60,000 nucleotides of DNA from Owenia fusiformis (Eukaryota; Annelida; Polychaeta; Sabellida; Oweniidae). The position numbers were made by a program, and so were the translations under genes. Numbering within the stretch: position 1 is the first letter of the stretch; every line of letters begins with the position of its first letter. The notes under the pieces were generated by a model that saw only the letters and a list, made by a program, of their open reading frames with translations, was not told the DNA's origin and ran no database searches. Below are positions 22,901-33,000 of the stretch, in pieces. The stretch is taken from assembly GCA_903813345.2 (NCBI GenBank), contig CAIIXF020000009.1, forward strand, positions 18,937,759 to 18,997,758. Direction: 5' to 3'.

Positions 22901-24751
22901 CATTTATGTGTATGCAATTTTGTTGAAATTTTATATGTGCCTACTTAAAAGCTACTACTTAGTGTGTTATTTTACGATTCTTGTTATAACTGAAAAGTTA
23001 GTAGAAGGATTTTGTAAAAATGGCACCCATGGCTGTTCATGGGATTTGCTACGCTTTGGCATTGCTGTTGAAAATGAAGAGTAAGATTCTGCAAAACACT
23101 TGGAAGTTGTATATATTATCCAAGAGGCATAATTAACAGGTTGATGGCTCAAAAGTTGCTTGTAGACTTTCTTCAAAATGATCTTTGAATGAAAGTATTT
23201 AAATAAAATTCACCTAAAGAACATAGCTAATACTGTAATGGACCATATGTATCCCATATGACTGTAATAGTAGACTTTTTGGATTGTTCATGATAAAATG
23301 AATGATGAATTTAATGTCACAATTTTAATATTATTATCCATAGATTATAGTTTCTTCACCTGGGAATAAAGTTGATTGCCTAAATATAACTATAACTTTT
23401 GATTAGTTCTGTTTTTAGGCTCACACTCTTCATGAACAAATCATATTAAATTGTTTAAAATTGATATTACAATTTTTACATCTGTTTCAGCTACATAAAA
23501 AGTTATAGAAAAATATGAAAAACCTGATGACTGTATACCTGGTGTCAAAGGCAAGAAAGAACCTCTACCCCATGTCCCTCTCTCTGGTATGATCAACAAG
23601 TCAGGAGGGAAAGTCAGACTTACTTTTAAACTTGAAAATGATCAACTTTGGATAGGCACAAAAGGTACAGTATTTTGGGATTGGAATATAGCCTCTCTGT
23701 TTCCCTCACCCTTATCTCTTATACACACTGATGAAATATATATTAGTGAAGGAGGCAGAGCTGTGTTCAAAACGCATTGTTACCTTATTGCTAGTGTTCT
23801 GTAGTAAGCTTTGTTATGTGATGAGATATGATATCGACCAGAGAGTTAAGATCAAGCATGAAGCCTGGTATCAGGTACATGTATGTGAGACAGTTTTGTC
23901 TCATTAGAAGTTCACAGGAAATATTCACTCATGTTCCTTATCTAAGTGAAACTTGAAGTCCAGTATAATGTTAGAATTTATCCCTTTGGTTTCATTTCAA
24001 AATTGTGGCTTTGGTATTGCATGATGGTGTACAGCTACATTAAAATGATAGGAACTGAAAAATTTCCCTATATAAAAAATATGAGAATCTTTTTAATGTC
24101 CTTTTGATTAAGTCCCCTCCCAAAAATGTTTCTGAGTGAATGTTTGTAAAAATAGCTTTTGCAAATTTTTACGCTTCGAATATCTTTAAATGTCCCTCAC
24201 ATATGAAGTATATTTAAAATGTTTGACTATTTCAGAAAGAACAGATAAAATCCCTATGGGATCTATAAAGGCAGTAGTCAGTGAACCGATGGAGGGAAAG
24301 GAAGAATATCATATAATGGTAAGTATATCACCTAGTACATGTATCCAAGGTGTATGTATCTGTGTGGCCATGTTTTAAAAATTAAGAAGGATGAAGTGTA
24401 AATTCCACAATTTCTTCTCCAAATCAGTTCGTTAAGTACCAGCCTGATGGTAAATCACTAGATTATTTCAACATGCAATGAAAAATTTTATGACATTGAT
24501 AACTGGTTAGTTATGCTGTTATGACAATTTAGATTGACCTGATTGAAACAAGTGCAGTTTGAGAAATTCAGTTGCATGAAAATATGCGTATAGTAATTTG
24601 AATAAATGAAATTCAAAAAAGCTGTTACTTTTCTTTACAGGGCATTCAACTAGGTCCTACAGAAGCTTCAAGATACTGGATCTACTATGTCCCTGCTCAA
24701 TATGTGGACGCTATTAAAGACGCTATCTTAGGAAAATGGCAATTTTTCTGA
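19985..24751 (+). CDS. UBFD1: UBFD1 (ubiquitin-like domain protein), frameshifted in one exon
   Basis: UBFD1 homologue. Coding exons: 19,985-20,117; 20,640-20,795; 22,024-22,107; 22,563-22,693; 23,491-23,664; 24,236-24,318; 24,641-24,751, all with GT..AG introns. After an acidic, Ser/Thr-rich N-terminus, the ubiquitin-like domain runs from about residue 63 (VTFKVVYNKQKQDVTYDLDS) through AMQKVMYKGLAKD to KFMVVGSTVNDLLSV. The C-terminal domain carries family signatures: PLSGMINKSGGKVRLTFKLE, DQLWIGTK, IPMGSIKAVVSEP, QLGPTEASRYWIYYVP, and the end DAILGKWQFF. About 290 residues are expected; human UBFD1 has about 309. Known: UBFD1 proteins are thought to act in ubiquitin-linked signalling, with poorly defined biochemistry. 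Odd: exon 5 starts CTACATAAAAAGTTATAG. In the incoming phase this reads L-H-K-K-L-stop, whereas one more A in the run would restore the conserved frame. This is either an assembly error or a null allele. A possible first exon (18,230-18,248, ATGGCCTCCGATGAAAAAG then GT) would join in frame and add seven residues. Confidence 0.93.
22278..22491. mobile_element. MITE with CTGTACTTCTACTT ends, in a UBFD1 intron
   Basis: Terminal inverted repeats read CTGTACTTCTACTTAATTTG on the left and CTGTACTTCTACTTGATTTG on the right (complement). Internal copies of GCCAAATTAAGTAG-like words follow. Flanks are CA on the left and TA on the right, close to a TA target. It is related to the element at 28,814-29,257, which has the same CTGTA..AACTTAATTTGGC design. 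It lies in the intron between coding exons 3 and 4 of UBFD1. Confidence 0.8.
22715..22845 (+). mobile_element. tRNA-derived SINE, plus-strand copy in a UBFD1 intron
   Basis: The head resembles a tRNA 3' half: GTGGGTTCGATCCCCACTG contains an exact B-box word (GGTTCGATCC) within a T-arm-like stem-loop. The body then reads GGTGGACTGACATTTTCTCA, CAGCCAGCACAGGATTTCAT and CTCTGTTTTGATTAACA. The same blocks occur on the minus strand at 14,372-14,470, and the tail alone occurs at 32,108-32,139. It lies in the intron between coding exons 4 and 5 of UBFD1. The 5' tRNA half is degraded. Confidence 0.75.
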
Positions 24752-26530
24752 TCTCTGCTTCACTTACAAATCCAAGATCAACCAAATACAGCAAATATTT
24801 AAAACTCCTAATGGAACTGTTAATGCAGAATATTTGGCATTATTATATCATTGCTAGAAATTGTGTGATTTGATTGGTCGAGTCAGTACCATGTGATCAA
24901 AAATACCATAACGTATTTCACAGCTCCCTCAATTTTAGGATAATAAAAGACGTATTGCCCGGCGTATTGCCCGCCCGGGAATTCTGACAACTACACTGGA
25001 CGAAAATAAAGTGTACCATTCAATGATACTTGTACGTAATTATGTTCACTTATGGATTAATGAAATATTAATTGATTAAAATAAATGATCATAGGGAAAG
25101 TCTAGCAATGATATAATAAAACAAATATTTCATTCTATGTTCGGGCAATACCTGTTGCACTTTCAATGATTTTTGCATCATGTATTTCCCTCGCCCTACG
25201 GGCTGCGGGCAATACATACCGCAAAAATCATTGAAAGATGAACAGGTATTGCCCTCCATAGAATGAAATATTTGCTTATTAATTTTAAGGAAGTTATATT
25301 TTACATGAAAAACACCGCCAATATTACAATCTGGAATAATTTTTTTATTTAGTATTTATTTAACACAAGTCGAGAAGTATTGCCATATATCACAAAATAT
25401 GTGAAAATAAAGTATTGTGAACACAGTGTTAAGGCAATCTTTATTATATAGCCCATTGGTCGAAACAAATGGAGATATGGGGTCTATGGTATTGTGCTTT
25501 GTGTTTGAAATGGAATTTGCAAATAAGATGTTAGAGCTAACTTGGCATTATGCTAAATGGACAGAAGATTTTTACACGTCTTAAATGTGTTTATCAAAAT
25601 TTAATTTGGCTGAGTAGACTGAATAGTCACAAAACCTCCTATTACGATTGTCTAGTCTTCTTTAAGGTCAGTTTCACAGGGGTTATGTTTTGAAATATAA
25701 AATAAAGAATAAAATTGGCAAGAAAACCGGCATCACCAAAACTTCAAATTGTTTTCTATTTATGTTTTTTTAGCTCAAAGGAGTGCTGTTATATGAACAT
25801 AGTCTTGCATCAAGCCTCTGTTCCCCATATTCTTTATCCCTACCTGCATATGTTCTTATGTGCGGAAGGCTTTTATATTAGTAGGGGTACACTAGGGTTT
25901 CATGCATGACTAATGGATGCAATAAACATGTATACAAGCATCCTATTTGCAGAACTGAGTATATATGAAGTTTATTCAGTATAAAACTTCAGAAAATTGA
26001 AATAAAGTCTGTGATGCATGAAGAATTCCAGGTTTGTTTGCAGTTCAAAATACATGAAGTAAAATAAAGGAATTCTTGCAAGATCCCAATATGTGAATAA
26101 GAATCTGATTTAGCCTATTCTATAAAATTATTCTAAATCATGTCTAGGTGAATAAGCATGCAATGCAAATCTGAGCTTCATATTTTCTGATATGTATGTA
26201 CATTGGCAGCATTTTGTCTGAAGAATAATTTGCTATTTAAGAATTTTGTGCAGTCAAAAAGATCATTTCTGACATGTAAAATGCATGCAATGATCCAGAA
26301 GCAACTTTGTCATCCAAGTAAAATTAACTTATGTTATAGAATTACTGTTTTGATCTTTGATAACCCTATGTTAGGTCTTTGGAGCTGTTTCTCGTATGGC
26401 TTGTACTATTACCTTACTTAAAGATTGGAATATGAACTGAACTGTATTCTTTTATGTCTTTTTGTCTATGCTGATAGCTGAAGGATTTGGAAAATGTTTT
26501 TTTTAAATAAACAAAATCTTTATTCTTGAA
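24752..26530. other. 3' flank of UBFD1 with a palindromic repeat
   Basis: This probably begins with the UBFD1 3' untranslated region. AATAAA words occur at several places (25,080s, 25,700s, 25,919 and 26,510), so the end cannot be fixed. A palindrome lies at 25,122-25,274, listed separately. Another copy of the GTATTGCCCG word occurs near 24,950-24,975. No further gene is recognised. Confidence 0.4.
25122..25274. mobile_element. Palindromic repeat with GGGCAATAC arms
   Basis: The left arm (AAATATTTCATTCTATG, GGGCAATACCTGTTG, CAATGATTTTTGC) and right arm (GCAAAAATCATTGAAAG, ACAGGTATTGCCC, CATAGAATGAAATATTT) are inverted copies, with the GC-rich centre CGCCCTACGGGCTGCGGGC. It is a probable fold-back element or part of a larger one, since the related GTATTGCCCGGCG word occurs about 170 bases upstream. 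Confidence 0.75.
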
Positions 26531-26863
26531 TAATGATGTGTTTATTGTCTTATCATTACATCAGAAAATATACATTAGAAAAATATAAGTTCATGTACTT
26601 GCAGTACATGTACACAAGTCTGGAATACAATGCCAGAACTCATTAATAGCCCAATGACCTTGTTGACTCCTAAAGATGGCAGTAGTTGCTCACTAGTGGG
26701 TTATTTAACACTTCTTGTTGAATTGAAGATCTTCCATTTATATTATTTGAAATGTACTTTCTATCTGTTTTTCTCAAAGTTCTATCTGATATGATTCAAT
26801 GTTAAGCATTCTTTGATGTAAGTATTAATTTAAAGTCTATCATTGAGGTTTTCAAATATTATT

Positions 26864-27069
26864 CAGTGATCTCCCTAGCATTAAAGCAAGTGGGCGCAGC
26901 ACCCACCTGAGATTTTAAAAACAGGCTTGCACCCACCTGAAAATCCATTTGCACCCACTTGAAAATGAGAAAAATCGTGAAAATGGTCATATTTTGACCA
27001 ATTTTGGTCTGAATTATGAAAATGAGAATTTTGCACCCACTTGAGAAAAAAATCTTGTGGAGAACACTG
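26864..27069. mobile_element. hAT-like MITE, CAGTGATCTCC ends
   Basis: It starts CAGTGATCTCCCTA and ends with the complement of CAGTGTTCTCCACA. Four internal copies of TTGCACCCAC(C/T)TGA-like words occur. The 5'-CAGTG terminus is typical of hAT elements. The 8-base flanks, ATATTATT and CTATTTAT, are only partly alike, so the target duplication is uncertain. Confidence 0.65.
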
Positions 27070-27950
27070 CTATTTATAATTAATATTGGTAACCTCACCC
27101 CATGAGTTTTTTCTGCCATCTTAAGTCGTCCTATAATATGTAATAACTATACTACTAAACCTGTTTCATTTTACATTATCCGCTGAAAAAAGCTTTTTTA
27201 CAATAATAATAACAATGTGACAATATCAGGCAAGAAAATATATACAAAATAGAAAATACTCATTTAAGTTGATGTACTATATTAAACAATATTTTTGCAT
27301 AATTCATGTTAATGGTGATATATAGACTAAAAGTTCTACCAAACATTAATCACTTAAATGTGAAAAAAATAAAACACACAACTGTGTTATCTGAATAGGA
27401 ATTAATCTCATTCATATTAAACATTTAAGAAATATTGCATAATAATAAGACCAGAGACACTTTAAAAGCATGACTGAATGTCTCTGATTAGATACAAGAT
27501 ATCATGGAAAATAATTCATCTACCCAAGCATTTTTGCGCAACATGAATAATGGTAGCATTACACACCTTGTTAAACCTCCCCTCTCCCCACCTTCTTCCT
27601 CATGATTTTATCATAAACTAAGAATATCTTTACAATAGGATATCATATATTATTCCATAATTACATGTTTTCCCTGGGAAAAACAGGGAATACAATTGAT
27701 ATTCAAAAAATCCTGTATCAGGCAATATCTCGTACCAGATCCCGCATCAGCTAAAATCCCATATCAGATCCCGTATCAGAAGTATTTCCAGGGATTTCTT
27801 TCAATTTAGAGCAAAATTGTTGATTAAAGTTGAAAATGTTAGCTGATAAATTAAATTGTATCATTTTATGTCACCATCAATGAAGGATGAGAGACAAAAC
27901 TTTAAAATAAAAGAATAAGTATTATGGAATGAATAGATTATTGATGGTCA

Positions 27951-28097
27951 TGATGGAATATGAATTTTTTTCTAGAGAAAATATGATATTGGCCTCAGGA
28001 AATATTATATCTACACTCAGGGTATCGCCCTTGGTCAATATGATATTCTAGTTGGCCAATATAATATTTTCCCTCAGAATAAACTCATATTCCATCC
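27951..28097. mobile_element. Palindromic MITE, TGATGGAATATGA ends
   Basis: Left TGATGGAATATGAATTTT and right CTCATATTCCATCCATC are inverted. Inner words AAATATGATATTGGCC and GGCCAATATAATATTTT also pair. Length is about 147 bases. Confidence 0.7.
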
Positions 28098-28813
28098 ATC
28101 CCATTAAATAACCTTTACATATGAATGTCAAATTCTTGTAAAAACAACAAAAATAGAAAACCAGTTCTGGAAACGAACCAGTAGGTTCATATAATATATA
28201 TAATAATATCATTTCTAGATATACTTAGTATTAAAGATACTAGTATAGTATGTATTTTACACATTATTTATGCAACAGGGTACCTGAATACCTAAAGTAT
28301 TCACCTTATATATACCACTACCTTTCAATGTAAGTTATAACCTTTATAAGATAAGTATAGCAGAGCATTACACAACTGTATGGACATAATGCAGTTATAC
28401 AAGTCTTATCAATTTCAAAATATGATTACCTAAGATGTTTTGAGAAAGCATGCAATGTATCATGACCAAAATCACAAAATCATGATTATTAGCTGTAAGT
28501 TTAAAATATCATGTTTCAATATAATACAAGTTGCAATATCCTCTTAGAAACATTTGTATACAACTAATCAATTATAGCCTAAAGGAAAAAGTCCAAAAGA
28601 TTCTTGCTGGATGCAAACCTAACTCACTACAATTTCACATATCGTACTTTGTAAGTGAAACTTCTGGAACTGTGGGATGACATGACTAAATAAATAGATC
28701 ATCAAGTAATCTTAAACAAGACCCTATCTTAATATATAACCTTTTCTTCTCCATACAAAGAGACACAATCATTATATAAAACTTCCCCACTGGTACTCAC
28801 AAGTCCTTATATA

Positions 28814-29257
28814 CTGTAAGTCAACTTAATTTGGCGAATTGGGCAAAATTGGAAAATTGGCGGAGATTTAGTTTGGCAAAATTAGCAACAATAAATGGCT
28901 ATGAAATGGGTGAATTTCACATTTGAAACAGTTTAAACCATCGTCATTCGAAAGAAACATAAGCCAGGTGGATAAAAAATTGAAAAAGGAAGCCAATGTC
29001 GCTAAATTGTTTTATTTAGATGGGCGATAAAAGAGTTAGCACAAAAGAATTAATCATTTAGACCCAAAGTAATGCTTAAATACCTTCAAAATTTATCAGA
29101 ATGAATAAGCAAGCTATACTTATTAACTGGATGTTATCTTATTGCGACCAAATGGCCCAATTTATTGGATAAATCAGAACAAATCATGAACATTTGAACC
29201 ACAATACACCATTCTGAACATAAATCAAATCAGTCGCCAAATTAAGTTGACTAACAG
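28814..29257. mobile_element. MITE, CTGTAAGTCAACTTAATTTGG ends, TA flanks
   Basis: The left end CTGTAAGTCAACTTAATTTG and right end complement CTGTTAGTCAACTTAATTTG are inverted repeats, and TA lies directly outside both ends. This is the target duplication expected of Tc1/mariner-mobilised elements. It shares its terminal design with 22,278-22,491 and begins with the same CTGTA as 30,984-31,392. Length is 444 bp, with no ORF. Confidence 0.85.
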
Positions 29258-30011
29258 TAACACATATTCTGAATATCAGAATCTTTAATAATGATCCATA
29301 ATACTATGAACTAAGTAATCATCATTTTGAATCGTGGATATTGTCATGACTTCAAACTGAGATAAATTTTTATGAAAAATATAGCATTGGTATATGACTA
29401 TGATACTGCAAAATATGTATGAATCATCACATATTGTTTGAGAATGTCTGTTGAATTCATTATTAAAGCCAATGCAGCTACATATATTTACAATGGCGTA
29501 GCGTCATATACGCACAATACGCCATAGCGTAGTTGATTTTTATATTGAATTGACCCACACTTTAAAAATACTGGATATTCTGAAAAAATGGCCAATAATT
29601 TACATTTTATTGGTCCATATTAGTCGGAATTTCCTATTTTTAAATGCCGAAGAATGCTCAATTGCAATCTCATTTCACAATTTTTTTAGGGAGAACCCCT
29701 CCCAAACCCCCCTCAAAGCTCGTTCGCTTCGCAAATTGTGGCGTACACTCACAAAATACCCACAGTACACCACTGACTTATAATAATGTTATTTTCACTG
29801 ACAATCCTAGTGGCTAGATCGTTTCTCTAGTATAGAAGATACAGTTTAGTTTCTCTCATTCTGCTATTTACATATTACGAAAATATATGATAAAACCCAG
29901 ATCAGGTTGAGTAAAGTGTGGTAATTGCCGCCAAAAGGCAACATGAATGAGCCAAATATGGCTATGTTAAGGTTGAGTTCTATCTAATTGGTGGAGTGTT
30001 AAGTCCATATT

Positions 30012-33000
30012 TTAGTCATACTCTGATCCAATTGTAATGCTGATCTCTCCTGGATGAACAAACGTAGAATGGTACCATTGGTTCGTATCGATTAAAACTG
30101 AAATAGAATGAATTAGAACAAAAAGTTAGTATAGGATGCAGCATGTTTTAATGGATTTTTACTACAATTTCGATTTTCAGATCAATTTGAGGTTTAATTC
30201 AAATTGATATGAAATAGCATGTTACAACTTTGAAAGGAGCATCTGAGATCCTTAAGAAGCGTTTATAATTTCTTGATCTTATTTACTTCAAAATGAATCG
30301 TAGATCAGATAAGGCATAAAAAAGAAGCTTTTATAATACAACAATATCCAATACTTACTGATATCGCCTTTCTCAACAGTGATGTTCATGGGGACGCAGA
30401 CATGTTCACATTCAGGCACAGGAACAAGAGTCCAGGATTTCCTCCCTTTGATCTGTGCTTGCCATGAGGGTCTCTGAACATAGTCTAACTATAAACAGAA
30501 TGTACATCAGGGATTTATCACCAATTAAGTCCAAGTGCTCCTTCCTCAGAACACCTTTGATTGGTTATTTTAAAACTTCTAACCTCTCTATTATCACACC
30601 GGAATAGCCTGACAACGGTAAAGTCAGATACCGTTGTCACAAATGGCAGACATAACCGTCGCTTCAACTGTTTCATCACTTGGTCCTCATTTCATGGGAT
30701 TTTATTGTCACTAATTCTGTGCTTCTATTAAGCTCTTGTGATGATGTTTCATATGAAATCCCAATTTTTCGACCAAATTGGGTTGTGAATCACCACAATA
30801 TAGCGCCTTCGATATCGTCAATGACAACGGAATCTGAATTTGAGTAATTTAGAAAAACAATGGCATATGGTAATTACAGTGTCTGTTAAGTTAAAGACTT
30901 TATTTCGATGGTAGAACATTATTAACTGTACAAAGAGTATTAAGACACTTTGATTGATTGTTGTTCCAAAGGAATTTAGTCTACTGTACTCCGGGTAAAT
31001 TTCGACGCTATAAAATTTCGCGATTTTTCAAAATTGCAATTTCGCGGATTTGAGTTGATGACATTAAAGTATCATGTTTGTATTTCCCACGTTTAGGGCA
31101 TTTATTTGAATAGCTTTTTCAACTTAAAGTTGCAGGATATCATTGTCGTCAACAGTTCTTGCCCTTGTTGGCCTAATAAGCCAATTCAAAGTGTTAGACA
31201 TTTTAGGCCTTTTTTGAATTATCGCCCAACAACTGGACGAAACGTTTTACACCGAACGAAACATATCGACAGTCCCGGGTCAAATCTCCGGGGATTTAAA
31301 ACACAAATTTCGCGATGATAAATTTTCGCGATTTTACTACATTCGCGAACAAAGCGAAATTAAATCGCACGCGAACAATACCCGGAGTACAGTATCTATT
31401 AAACATACAGTTCATGAAAATGTAATTGAAGCGACGGTTATGTCCGTCATTTGTGACAAAGGTATCTGACATTACTGTTGTCAGGCTATTCCACGGTGAT
31501 TATACCCTATATAAAGTAAAACTTATCTAATATAAACTCTACTTGGACCAGGCAAAAGTGTTTGGATTAGCAGGTGTTCACATTTAAAGGTTTTATGTAC
31601 TGGTAAGTCAATGGGAGATACCAAATTTTGGACCAAGAAAAAGTCCACATTGAGAGATGTTCGGATTAGAGAGGTGTTCCGATATACAGATTTCATTATT
31701 TATATAGGGTACTAATAGAGAGAGCGAGAGACAGGGGGAGGAGATGACTTACTTTCTGTGCTTCTAAATAATGAAAAATAACTGTTTTTCAGCTGATACA
31801 AAATCTAAGAATATAGGAAAACATGTTCATAAATGATCAAGTGGATTTACGATAACTGCACATGAACTGACAAAAAGCTATCAATTTTAATAGCTACAGT
31901 ATTTCAATAAGCATAAGGTATATATTATAATAGGTACATCACAAATGAAAACAATCATAATTTGAGATCATTGTTCCTCAAATGTCAACTACAAAGATCA
32001 TAATAACGAATGAATATAAATAGTATTAAAGCCTTTATATTACTAGCCAGCATTTCAACAGCCATCAATATAAAACATTTATCTAGCTGTTTCAACATTT
32101 TATTTGTAATAGGATTTAATTCAGTGTTTTCATTAACCAATATAGCACAAATGCAACAGTGATGATGTTTTGTTTTCATCACATATTTCTTAATTTAGCA
32201 GTATGCTGCCATGATTACAATTGTAATCTCTTCATTTGTGTCATTTGGATGTGTGATGAGAATCAGAATGATGTTAAACTTAAACACATAAAAAAGTTAT
32301 CCACAAGATGCATCAAATGATGTTATTCAAATTCTTTTACAGATTGCAATATACGTGTGTATAGGGAGATAAACGCAATATCCAAAACTTACATGTACAA
32401 ATGCTCCAGGGCCAGAGCCACCCATGAATAACCAATCTAAACTACTGGACTCTGAATCTTTTGGCAAGAAGTGTGGTCTCTGGTAGTGTTTACGAAGAAT
32501 CTCAGCCACATCTCCATTGCAATTACTCCTATCAACAAAAAAACAAACAAACTATTATTTAAAAATTTGTTTCTATGTGTGTGTTTTAAATTGACAATGT
32601 ATGGTCTTCACTGGCGGATCCAGAGATAACAAGATGGGGGCACATATCAAATCAGAATTTTATTTGACAATCTGGCCCAAAAAGGCCCAAAAAGACCAAG
32701 TTATGCCAAAATGGTCTACTAATTGAAGCCTTACAACTCAAAAAAATTTCTGCTCCCACCCAAGGGGGGGGGGCATGTCCCTAGATCCACCAGTAAGTGG
32801 AGAGATTTTTAATGAAACAGTATTTTCAAAGTTCCTTTAGGGGCCCAGTCAGGGTCTCTGCAAATTTAAACAGGAAAAGTAAAATTTAAGCCGAAGAGGA
32901 TATTATACGTCTATGCGCCATAATTAAGAGTTTTAGGATGTGTGCTATCATAAAGCAGGTAGTATTCCAAAAAAGTATTTTTGAAGTGTCTGAACAGAAA

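Larger units (their letters stand above)
27120..30011. other. Between UBFD1 and the JmjC gene
   Basis: AT-rich sequence. It holds two MITEs (27,951-28,097 and 28,814-29,257), a short repeat of the word TCCCGTATCAG near 27,720-27,780, and a transposon-like fragment at about 29,490-29,780 with TATGGCGTA-type words and GGGAGAACCCCTCCCAAACC. The last few hundred bases probably include the 3' untranslated region of the JmjC gene. No other gene is supported. Confidence 0.4.
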
